A DNA stretch of 35,100 bases, taken from Ophiothrix spiculata. Taxonomy: Eukaryota; Echinodermata; Ophiuroidea; Amphilepidida; Ophiotrichidae. How positions within the stretch are numbered: position 1 is the stretch's first letter; the number at the start of each line of letters is the position of its first letter. Shown piece by piece: positions 22,701 to 34,700 of the stretch. Where the stretch lies: the NCBI GenBank assembly GCA_000969725.1, contig JXSR01S002739.1; one strand, written 5' to 3'. The notes beneath the pieces were generated by a model. It saw only the letters and a program-made list of their open reading frames with translations. It did no database searches and had not been told where the DNA came from. The translations under genes and the position numbers were made by a program.

Positions 22701-25700
22701 TCACGAAATGGTTTTATGGTCCCAGGATAAAACCCCCGGGGGTAAAACAATGGTACAATCAGGACTATTATAGGCCTACATAATTGCAGAGTTGGAAGTG
22801 CGAGTTCCCCCTTGGGTTCCGATCATTCCCAGGGCAAGGGTCATGAATCGATAGAAGAAAGCTGAAGAATATTGGACCAATTAGCAGGTCTAGAGAAATA
22901 CCGAGAGAAGCTTCCAGGGCGGTGTAGGTATTAGCATAAGGTACCCTGACAATCTTACTACAAATATGATATATAAATTTGCTGTTACAGTGTAGCCCTG
23001 CTTTGTATGAGGGCAACTCTGTTAGGCTTATGAAATGTCAAACTGTTCAAAAAAATTTAAAAAAACTTGGAAGTACGTTTGAACTGGAAACCCAAATGCA
23101 CATACATTTTTAATGAAGAGCTGCAGCTGCGTTCCAATTACTTAACTCTGTCATGCTCTTTAGCTGGTCATAAAAAAAGACAAATAAATAAATTAACAAA
23201 TTCATAAATAAAAACCCTACCAATTGAATTTCATAGAAAAAGGAAATGTAATGTTTTCCATATTATATATGATTCCTTTTTTATCAATCAAGTGTACACT
23301 TGGTGTGTTGAGAAATTGAAACAATAGAAAATGTTTTGAGATGATAAGGTAAAATCAACTAGCTAGTTAGCTATAGCTAGTTTTTTTTTTTTTTTTTTTC
23401 ATTAAGTGCTTTCAAACGATGTGTACAAAATAAGAAAAAAATTTATTGAACGAACAAAATTTCAAATGTAAACAAGTATGCCAGGGTATTATTATTAAAT
23501 GATTAAACAACTAATTATACTAGATACATTAATTTGGGCATGCCAATTTCATTAATAAAAAAACATGTTTTTGCTACCCAGATTTAAACCATTTCACAAA
23601 ATGTTACCATATTTCAACTAATAAGCTAAAATTTGTTTTGAATATTAATCTGAATGCAAAAGACATAATACATTCGCATATTTACAAGACTAAAATAAAT
23701 ATCTGTATGTAATTTTTGCTTGACTTATTGTTTATATTTGAACTTTAAAATTTGTTTTGAATATAAGTCTGTATAAAAAAGACATACCACATTCACATAT
23801 TTACAAGACTGAAATAAATAGCTGTGTGTAATAATTTTTGCTTGACTTATTGATTGTATTTGAACTTTAACTGCTTCATTAAGCATCTAAAGTGTCACTA
23901 GCCCAAACACAGGGGATATATTTACCAATGATAAGTGGTTGAGTTTATGATAAGAATTTATGGGTGGGTGGATTGATATGGTTTAAGGTGTTTACATCGA
24001 GAATCTTATGACAACTGAATATTTCAATGCCAAACAAAAATGTTTATATGTAATATTTATTATGGGCATGTATAATTGGGGACAGCTTGCTAGTCAAACA
24101 ATTCGCTAGTCCGACGGCTTGCTTGTCTTACAGCTCGCTAGTCCAAATTGTAATTTAGGCTCACCAGTCCGATTTATAAAAAAAGGCTCGTCCGAATATC
24201 AAAAACAGCTCGCTAGTCCAAATTTTAAAAACGACTCGTCAGTACTAGCGAGCCTAAGGATTAGCAAGTTGTCGGACTAGCGAGCCTTCGGACTGGCGAG
24301 TGGACCCAGTTTAAGGCCCTTGAAACTTGAATTACGGTTTACTGTTACCCCCCCCCCCCCCCCCTTGCTATGAAATTCCTGCCTCGTTTGGTGATCAAGA
24401 ACTCATTTTGAAAAATTCATTTTTTACATTAATTGGTCTTTTTCTGTCAATTTCTAATGAATAAAAGTGCTGCACCCATGGTTTATGCAGTGATTGATGC
24501 TAGAATAAGTAGAAATATATGTTTGTTTCTTTGTAAAAAGCAGCCAATAACTGTCAGATGTGGATGTAGGTCTTCTAAATACATGCAAAAAGGTGTTCAT
24601 TTTGTTGAAAAATGAAAATGTAAAAATAATGAATAATGAAAAAGTTGCCTCATTATGCATTGACAAAAATGTTATGCTAAACAGGGAATCAAGTTTCAAG
24701 AGCTTAATACAAAATCCAACAGTTAAGATTTATTTATGACAATTAAATATTTCAAATGCGAGACAAAAACTTTGTCTCAGATTCCCGTGTGCATAAGGTT
24801 AAATTAATTCACATTTAACCACTTTATTAAGGTTTTATAGATATTTTTTGCATTTTAATGTTTTTACATCGTGAGGGGAAAAAATGATGAAAAGCGCAAC
24901 AAAAAATATAGTGACCTAAAAACGCAATTTAAATAATTGTCTGTGTATCGCATACTCTTTTTGACTAAAAAAACCATACTTATTCTTTATGTCAACAATT
25001 CGCCAATCAACACTCCAGTACCTTATTGTCTTGTCATTTCTTACATGGTTGTCATTAGGGCCCATTTGGTAGTCTTTAACTTGGCATAATTGCTGCCATA
25101 TTACTTTTAAATGTGACTTAACAATGTGAATACAATAATATCTGTGTAAGAAGTTTTCATAAGTTTTGTAAATATTTTGTATAGTTTCTAACCTAAAATT
25201 TAACTTACAAGTTTGATTTGGTTTTGGAAAACTCTTTTTGCAGACCTTTTCATAGTTTTAGCAGACCTTTTTGTTTGTACATAAATTTGACCAGGTGCAA
25301 TCATTTTAAACAATATGACATGAACCCAGTACTAGCTTGAAGAAAATCCAAATGACTAATACTTGTTTTTAAGTTGAAAAATTCATGGCTCAATGATTTT
25401 GACTGGGATTAAAGACAATAGATACCAAGGGAATTTCCCACAGATATTCTCGTTGCTTACCAGCAAAGCTCAAAACAAGATAAAAATGCATTGTCATCAA
25501 TCTTATGCATTCTATTGGAATGCCAAATTTTGCATGATACCCAAAGAAGTGATTTTTTTGTTTCAAAATTATTGATTGCAATCAAAGGTTAGATTATTTG
25601 CTATTTAATTTCGCTAATTTCGGTAATACCCCAAAATCGCAAAATTAATTTGCCGCTAATATTAATAATGTACAATGATTTCAATGGCATGCTGATACAA

Positions 25701-28700
25701 TTAGCGAAATTAAAATGCCGCCAAAAAAAACCAGATTCTAAAATTCGCAAAATTTTCTTTCCGCAAATATTTCTTGTTTTACAGTAATTAGTTTTAAGCA
25801 TGAAAGCATGCTAAATGATTTTCTAATTAGAATGTCATAATTTTTGCTAGCATATAAATTAAGTCCTCATTTCTATTTCCTGAATTATTTTGCTTGGTCT
25901 TATCATATATTACTTGAACATATCGTTATTTATTGAGATGCTGTGATTTTTCATTGTTAGATTGGAGTGGCATGGAAATATGGTACTAAAAAGGTTCATC
26001 TCAAGCAAATTACTTTGAGTTTAAAGGCTCTGTCACACGTTAACATACAGAGCGAAACATACGTCTAACGTACTTAATCCTACTATTGTTTTGATTTATT
26101 AAATATTGTGTTTGTTAGAAATATGTTCATACATTATCCATAAAGTTGTGTATGTTATGTATATCTTTAATTTGTTATCCATGCATTTGGTGTCTGTTTG
26201 GCTCATGTTCAGTATTTGAAACCTTTTGGCAAGAAACTTTACTCTACTTGCTCCTTGGTCGGACAGTCACGTAAAGCCGTGGGTCTCCTGTACGAATAGA
26301 CTCCTTCATGGGGTATGCATGTTATGCAAGTACTTGTATCATTGATTGATTGATTGATTGATTGATTTGTATGTTTGGGCTCTAAACGGTGATGTGTGAC
26401 AGAGCTTTATGTGATAAAAACTATTGCAACATCTTGTATTGTAACACCCAGATTGTACCGGCAGTAATGTGATATGAAAAACAGCAAAACAGTAAAAAAG
26501 TGATTGAATTGATAAATCAGGAAACCACAAAGCATGTGATATCGTGTGTATCCCAGCTCTGACTAATCAAACGTGGGTAATGGAGACAATGGGTAAACAA
26601 AAGTATTACATTTCACTAGCTTAGTTCAAATGTTCTGTCCGCTATCTCATTAAAGGACAAAGGATTTTGTTAACTAAATCGTAAATGACAATAGAAGTAT
26701 CGAATTAATTTTACCGCACAAAAGAGGCCTGTCAATCAAAGTATAGGATAGGCTATTGTCTTTGACGAAAAGCATAACGCCTAGAGAAGTTTAGTTGTGC
26801 TTTATTTCGTGTAAACACAAAAGGACTGTCAAGGATTGCAATTTCTCAAGTGGGCATTATCTATACTTATTGACTCCAGTGAATAGAATTAGTAATGGGT
26901 TAACAAAATATTTTACTACGGATTACAAAATGCATTGTTATGCACGGACAGAACATTTGAACTGGCCTACTGTGTACCAAATTCATTATGATTGCACAAA
27001 GCAAATCATCTCATGTCCACGGAGAATTCATACAAACATCAGCTATATCGTTGCTGTCAACTGCTATAGTAATTATTGTATAAAAAATGTTATTAAATAA
27101 TCTAGGGAAGGGACCTTCTAAAACATGCAGATATGCATGCTGGACTTAAAAGTAACCATTTGCTATATTGACTCATTACATAGCTACCAATATAGCCTTA
27201 TACCAATTCTGATTGAAAAACACCCAATTTGAGGAAAATTGAGAGCTTTTTGCACCCAGTTTTACTCAAAATTGGGTGCCTTTGGCCGACCCTTTGGCAC
27301 CACATTTTACTTACAGTGTTATGTGTTTTTTCAACAAATTTACCCAAATTAAGTGTGTTCATATGTGTTTACCTTATCTGGGTACCATATCAGTGTGAGA
27401 CCCCTCCCTCTGGCCTATTAAAGTGCCTTTGTTTGCTGAATTATATGTGAAATAGAAGAGAACTACTCGCTAGTAGAGTTCAGTGCACTGCTTTTATTAC
27501 ATAAATTTGATGTTGATAAATCAATTATCATAATATAATGAGAATATTTTACACCAGATGACATTCAACAACTTTTTGTTATTCAATTAAAATCCTACTA
27601 TGTAATAATGATCATTTTTGACCGGTCTTGAGATTGCCAAATGCCAATGTAATAAGCTTGAATTAATACAGGCATATGAAGGGATGTTGGAATTGCATTG
27701 TTTTCTTAAGATCATTTGGAGACCTGCCACCCTGCCAAACCATATACGCCCCCTGATTAAGGTGTTAAAACTTGTATTCCTAGAGGTGCTGAGGACGATT
27801 TCCAGGCAGGCACATTTTTCTTTCTCCCTTAATGTATATGCAGATAACAAAGCAATTCAAATTTAATAATGACTTATTGTACATGTTATATTATCCAGAT
27901 TTATTGAGTTTTTACAGGATATTGATATTGTACAATGTAGCAGAAAGTGAAACTTCCTTTGTTCTAGTTTAGTTATTTATTTTGACCATATGTGTTAAAA
28001 TTTAAATAATTAACAGAGTTACTCTGAAAAGTTTGTATAATGATTTCATTTTAATAATTAAAAGTGCAATCTTCAACAGCATAATAATCAAATAGGTGTG
28101 TCAATTTCAATAAGTTTGTAATTTTCAATATTTGCATATCATATTTTCCATTTCAGCACTAGGGTTGAGAGGGAGAAGAAGCAAGCAGCAAAGGATGCTG
28201 GTCTTATTAGAACTAATGTCAGTGGGTATGAGGTAAGTTATAATGGTTACAAGGAATTTTAAAAGGGGAATCGGTACTCGCTGCCATTTTGATTTCCCGT
28301 CGTGTAATTCAAATGGGACATCAGCCATTTTGGATTGTCGCTCATTGGGGATGAGTTATTGTACTTCCAGCATTTTACGGCTTAGCGTACCTAACTTAGA
28401 GAGTCATCTCAACGGATTAGCGAGGAAATTGGCATACTTTGATCAGAGCAAGTCGCAATACACGCTAACTTGAAACGCAGACACGGTTTGCGCATGAAAC
28501 AAAATGCACACGCTGTGTATGCGTCAAGTGAAGATTTACGCGATCTGCCTGGATATCCGGCCAAACTCTATATATCCAGAGGTACAATAACTCTGCTCCA
28601 TGAGCGAATAAGATGGAGGCGTATCCCGATTCCCCTATAAACATTCCTTGAATAGTTATCATTGGAAAGGAAGCAAGCAGCAATGGATGCTTGTCTTATT

Positions 28701-31700
28701 AGAACTGATGTCGGTGGGTATGAGGTACATCCTGGTCAGGCACTTGCATACTTTCACGTCATCATCAGCAAGCATGCCTTTCCAGATCACACCATAAACA
28801 CGGAACGGTTATAACTGGCATGCCGCCATTATTACTGTTAAGGTTTCAGATAATGCACAAGTTTCAATGCTATTTACTTGTAATGGTGCGTTCAGAGTCC
28901 AGCGATTATTGCTCGACGTCTACTGATACGCAGTCTTCAAAAGTTATATCGCAATATTCAGAGCGCGTGTAAAGACTGCATATCCACAGACGTCGTGCGA
29001 TGAAATCGCTGTGAAATTGTTGAACTCCGAATGCATTGTAAGTGGAATTTTTAAAAAAGGCTCAAATTTTAAGGTGTGCTAACCTGGAATGCCTTTCTAT
29101 TTTCATCTTAAATTGCAGGTAGCAGAAGAAATGGAGAAAGAAAGAAGGTTATTTCAACTCCAGATGTGTGAAGTAAGTTCTGAAAATTGTTGACCAACAG
29201 GATATCAATATAAATATAAAAAAGATGTTAAATTTCTTAACAAACCAAAGTCAAATACTTATGTGTAAACATATACATTGAATACATAGGAAATTTCATA
29301 TTGGTATACAAGTAAACTATACTCGAGGGGGGGGGGGGTACTCAGAAAAGTTTTTGTGGTAGGTATATGTCACCTGCGATATCCAACATAGGGTCTTGTG
29401 GAACTGATTTTTGGTCGCTCAAAATTAGATTGAAAGCTTTATAAAACACATTTTGAGTCATTTTCTTTGAAAATGAGGGTCTTCAGAACTGAAGTAATTT
29501 TGAAATAGGTATGTTAGGGAGCGAAATAGGAAGCTTGAAAAGGGGGGTCTTGAGGGCAGCACATACCGGTACCTTCCATCAATGTAAGTGCCCCTCTCCG
29601 GGAAACTTTAAATTTTCTGTTATATTCGATGAAAAAGGTAGTCAGACAAAAAGTTGCAACTCGATTGACCAATTTAAAAGGTCATTGTCATTTAATTTTT
29701 TTGCACTTAGTGAAATTAACGGAATTAAACCCTTAGTTAAATTAAGTATCTTATTTTGTGCTGGTAATTATTTGGTTTTTTTTTTAAATTAAGCTGTTAA
29801 AAATGATTAGAAAACATAACAATTCTGATCTTGAAGGGGTATATTGATTTTCCATTGAACCACATGAAAAAACAAAGTTGTTTCTTGTCCGGAGATTTTT
29901 AAAATTTGATGAGGGACTGAGATGTTTTTTGGGTTTATTGCGAATAAACCATCCTTTGTAGATGTTGACTGCACATTCAGTTGCTGTCTATTACGCTCAA
30001 TGTGGTATAAATGTACATGTTTTGTAAATACATTTGTAAAAAACATGCCATACGTGTTTCAAATGTAGAAATCTATTAAAAAGGAAAGTGGCATAGATCT
30101 CAATTTTTGAACGACTTAGGTCAATATCTAGTACATAATCAGCATTTTTATTTTTTAAAAAGGTGATGCGGTACCCAAAAGTGAGGAGGAAGGGGGGATG
30201 AAAAAATGTCCTTTATCTATGAGGCCTTTTTGCTCTTAGTGAATTGGCAAAATTGAATTCTTTGTGAAATTAAGTACCTTATTTTGCACTGGTAATTGTG
30301 AATAAAAATTATTGTTGTTGCTGATTTTCATGGCTATTGGCTACATTAAAATAAAAATTCCAAAATTATAAGGGAAGTGAATTTATACCACAATGAACTA
30401 GCAAACATCCATGTTTCAGATTTCATGCTTCTAAATTTAAGGAATAAGTGTCAAATAACATGGAGGCCTTAGGAGCAAATCAATATGAATGTCGTTTTGC
30501 TGTATCTCATACACTCACCAGGTTTACACTGTATGTACCCCAAGAAGGAGCATTTGCACAGGAGACCAACGTTATCTTTTTATTTTTTCTCAACAGTACC
30601 TCATTAAAGTCAACGAAATTAAAGCCAAGAAAGGTGTCGAACTCATACAGCATTTAGTGGAGTACTTCAGAGCAGAAAATAAGTAAGCTTTAATTAATTT
30701 GTGTTATACGTGGCTAATTAATTGTTCTGAGAATGACAGGAAATGCCGTGTCATATTGGATTAGAATACAGCTTGTCCATTAGTGAAGTCAGTCAGCTGA
30801 GATCTTATAGGGTAATAAATGCATTGGTCAAGCTTGTCCACTGATTGGAGATTTCATTGTACAACAAATGTATTTATCGATTAAGCTTAACTCTTATTTT
30901 ACATATCATGTAAACAAATATGTCCATGAGGCCTATCCATAGAACTGAGATCTAATTTTACAAATCATGTGCCATTACTATATATGTGATCATCCACCAC
31001 AAAAACTCAAGTAAAATAAGCCTTTGGTAAGCCCATCGGCGGCACCAGCATCTACACGCGCAAAAAAATTTCGCATAAATTTCAAAGTATAAAATTTACA
31101 TATATTTTGCCTGTGTAAACAATGGTAAATAAAATAATAAGGTTTTTATCTCAAGGCCCATTCTCCAGCGATAGGTCACACACGTAACCGAGCATATTTA
31201 TCCCTTCCCTTCAACATCAAAATGTTTTGGAGGTTCGTTTTGTTTGGATTGTATGATTTTCCTCCTATATGAAACAAAAAAGTTGCAATGAATGTCCAAG
31301 TTTTAAAGCAATAGTGTATTAAAGCTTAAAATTTAGCGCATTTCTCTGATCGTTTGACCGATGACAGAATTTTGCAAAATAATCAGTTATAATTTCCAGA
31401 GTATTATCATAATCATCAAAATTATATTTTATTCTGAGAGTCCTCTTCAAATTAGATCTAATAAAGCTTAAAACTAAAACAGAAAATTCAAAATTCAAAG
31501 ATTTGGTGCATGCATATTAAACCCAGAGCCCCATGGTTACGTGTGTGAACATCCTCTGAAGAATGGCCCTCAAACTCTACATGTGACCTGCAGGTCAAAT
31601 TGGTAGATTTTTATAAATTCTAAAATAAACCTAAACAAACACAATGCAATTTATAGACTTAAGCCTAATGAGCGCACGCTAAATATTGCAAAGGAGCAAT

Positions 31701-34700
31701 GAGGATAAAGCGCCTTAATTGCCCAAGAACACATCACGTCGATACAAGGAATAGAACTCACAACCTATGGATTGCGAGATGGGCATCTTATCCACTCTGC
31801 CACACATTCCTCAAAATAAGAATTCATGACTTTATAGAAGGTTTGTGGTAAAAGGTCATATATTTCTTGTTAATTTAGATCTTTTGCTAAATGGACACTC
31901 TTCATTAGACTTGGTTACCTCCTATATAATGCTTGATGCTGTGCAAGATAAAAGTGTAAACAGTTAGGACAACTCATTATGTGAATGTATGTTCAAGTTG
32001 ATTAAATGTGACATTTAAAGAACATGGGCTGCGATAATGGGCAAGCTCCATGGGAGCTCTAGATGTACATTAATGCAGATTCCTAGGATGGATTTACATT
32101 TATCTAGGTCCAACAAATGGTATGTGAGTGCATGAAAGTAGGCAGAAAATGTTAGGAATTTGTCAGCTTAAAAGGAAAAAATCTTGCAGAGTTCCCTGCT
32201 AGGTACTCAGGAGCCAGGGAAGCAACTGACAAGCATATACAGCTCATACAGGATGTCGTGAGTGTGATTTGAAGTTCAAGGATAATTAATAAAAGTGCAG
32301 TTCCCAATATTTATCACTTTGGTTGATGTTTGAAATAAAGATGATGTTTCCCATAGCTTGACTGAAACATCAACATGTAATCTACCAATTTATACCTAGA
32401 CCTAGATAACACAAGCTATATAAAGCTGTTTGTGCATTTCAAATGTGTATGGGAATCATATGTATGGAAATTGGCTACTTTTATTTTTAAGTGTTTCTTG
32501 ACATCCAATGACAGGAAATACTTGAAAATAACCAATTCCATGCTGCCAATTTGTTTGTACTTCATAGTGAGTTCAATTATGAGAGAATGGTTAACACCAA
32601 GCATGTGCAATATGAAAATCTTGATTACAACATCAGTATTAATGCATTTTTTCCACTCTTTTTTCAGTTTTTTTGTAGATGGAGTTAAAACTATGGAGCA
32701 CTTCACTTCATATGTAGATGAATTATGTAATCATACTCATAAGATAAAGACACGGCATGATGAAGAAAAGAAACAATTAGCAGATCTCAGAAGCTTACTC
32801 AAAAACTCATTATCATTAGATAAAGAGGTGAGAATATGTGCAAAAAAATATTTAACATACACATAAGATAAAGACTAGGCATGATGAAGAAAAGAAGAAA
32901 TTAACAGATCTTAGAAGCTTACTCAAAAACTCATTGTCACTAGATAAAGAGGTGAGTTATGTAAATACTTGGTACCACTGTGCTCCTGATGTTTTCGCGA
33001 TGCTTTCGCAATGCATTCCTGATGCATCGGGAATGCGTTGAAAACTCACGGATGCATGGCAAATGCCGATGCTCTCCCGATTTCTTTGCAATGTCTTAAC
33101 GATGTCTTGGCAATGTTTAGGGCATAGAAATGCATTATAAGTGCATCTTGAAAACATCATCAATGCATAGCAAATAGCGGTGCTTTCCAGATATCTTTGC
33201 TTTATATTGGCTATAAAACTTGCTAAGCAATTGTGATGGTAAGGGCCATAAAGAGGTATCAAGAGGGATTAAAACGCATCACATGGAGTTCAAAAATTTC
33301 AGTGACATATGTAATTGTGGTTTGACAACTGATACAAAAACTTACAAGCATACATATGAATACATTTCTATCCATCAAGTAAAAAATGTTGGTCTTTGCA
33401 TGTAATCCAAAAAACTCTTTTCACTTTCTTCCAGATTACACAAGATAAACAAGGTTATAGTTTACATCAACTACAAACAGACAAGGCACATGGCACAGAG
33501 AAAAGTGGCATGTTATCAAAGAGAACAGAAGGGTTAAGAAAAGTGTACCAGAAGAGAAAATGTGACATCCAGGATGGCTACCTCTTCATTTCACATTCCA
33601 CCAGCAGTAAACCACCGGCTAAGTTAAATCTCTTGACGTGTCAGGTGAAACCATCGCTAGAAGAAAACAGCAAAAAGTACTTTGATCTGGTTGCAAGTAA
33701 GTGGCAGTTTTTGCTATTCCAATTTCAGGTCACACTCCCCTTATGGTTATACTAATGCTGACTGCTTTGTCACTACATAGCATAAACGACATACATTCAA
33801 GCACTTTTTTGCAACAGTAGTCCATTTAAAAGTCATCAACATCATCTGCAGTCTATCCACTTAAATTTGTATTCCCAATCAAATTTTCTAAGTTACCAGA
33901 CCTTAGAATAATGCCAAAAGACTTTTCGTAATGAATTGGAAACAAGGCCTTATAAGTTATGCCAAATTATTATCAAAGCTTATTTATGGAGAGGCGGCAT
34001 ACATTTTATCATCTGCATAGTTATTTAGACAAGTTTGATTTTTGGTCAAGACCATGTCTTCTAACAAAACATAATAATAATAATAAACTGACATTTATAA
34101 AGCGCCATAAAACAAACCAAAAATTTGCACTAAGGCGCTGAAAGGCAACAAAAAATAATACAAAACAAGAAAATACAATAGAGTCAATCAGTTATAAGCA
34201 ACTGTAAATAAATAATGTTTAAGAAGTCTCTTAAAAATAGCAACAGTCTGAGCTGACTTGTTTGAATCAGGCAGTTGCTTCCACAGGCGTGGTGCACAGC
34301 AAGAAAATGAGCGGTCAGCAAAAGTAACATGATGAGTTTTTGATTCAGTTAAGCGAGCACATGAAGTTGATGTTGATCGTAGCTGTCTTGAGGCAGAATG
34401 AAGTTTAAGCATGTCTGATAAATAAGTAGGTGCTTGATTGTTCAGAGATTTAAAAACAAGAAGGAGTATCTTAAAATCAATCCTTTGCTTAATTGGAAGC
34501 CAATGAAGGGAGATGAGATCAGATGTTATTGAATCAAATTTTCGTTTCTTCATAATCAAACAAGCATTTTGAAACTCTCCAAATCCAAATACATCATACA
34601 ATTCCAAATACATCATACAAAACTTTCCTATTTCCCCTGGTATTCGAACCCCTGCCCCCTTGATTCAATGTCCAGCTATGGCAAGAGACTGAGTGTGACA

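Larger units (their letters stand above)
16490..28156 (+). other. Intron b-c (about 11.7 kb, with gap)
   Basis: A GT-AG intron, split codon TA|C. It contains the hairpin elements at 17.1 and 20.0-20.4 kb, the gap, T-run and C-run stretches (about 23383-23400 and 24350-24364), the tandem and foldback repeats at 23.6-24.3 kb, and the truncated SINE at 26.2 kb. From 18375 to 18960 the sequence is loosely rich in GATGC/GCAT words. No coding exon was recognised in between. Confidence 0.85.
28233..29118 (+). other. Intron c-d (886 nt), mostly repeats
   Basis: A phase-0 GT-AG intron. About two thirds is accounted for by the foldback sequence, the pseudoexon copy of exon c and the hairpin MITE. The stretch left over before exon d includes the usual acceptor region. 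Confidence 0.85.
29173..30596 (+). other. Intron d-e (1424 nt)
   Basis: A phase-0 GT-AG intron. It contains a G-run at 29323-29338, repeat fragments and the SINE tail remnant next to the acceptor. Nothing else recognised. Confidence 0.85.
30683..32667 (+). other. Intron e-f (1985 nt)
   Basis: A GT-AG intron, split codon AA|T. It contains dispersed repeat copy 2 and a degraded tRNA-derived SINE. The acceptor has a strong T-rich tract followed by more T in the exon itself, so the border was fixed by frame and by the family's NFF motif. Confidence 0.85.

Noticed and set aside
22038..22750. Four open frames of about 200 codons
   Set aside because: They run through the N gap; the residues are unknown and the frames are artefacts.
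22768..23016. 82-codon open frame on the - strand
   Set aside because: No domain or family was recognised and it is next to the gap; may be part of an unknown repeat but this cannot be supported.
32432..32866. 144-codon continuous open frame around exon f
   Set aside because: It includes the real exon but its start and end are intron. The T-rich acceptor, donor and phase continuity define 32668-32827 instead.
32868..32951. 84-nt cassette exon made from the exon f copy
   Set aside because: In frame with both neighbours, but it needs a 40-nt intron without pyrimidine tract. Kept as a finding, not annotated as coding.
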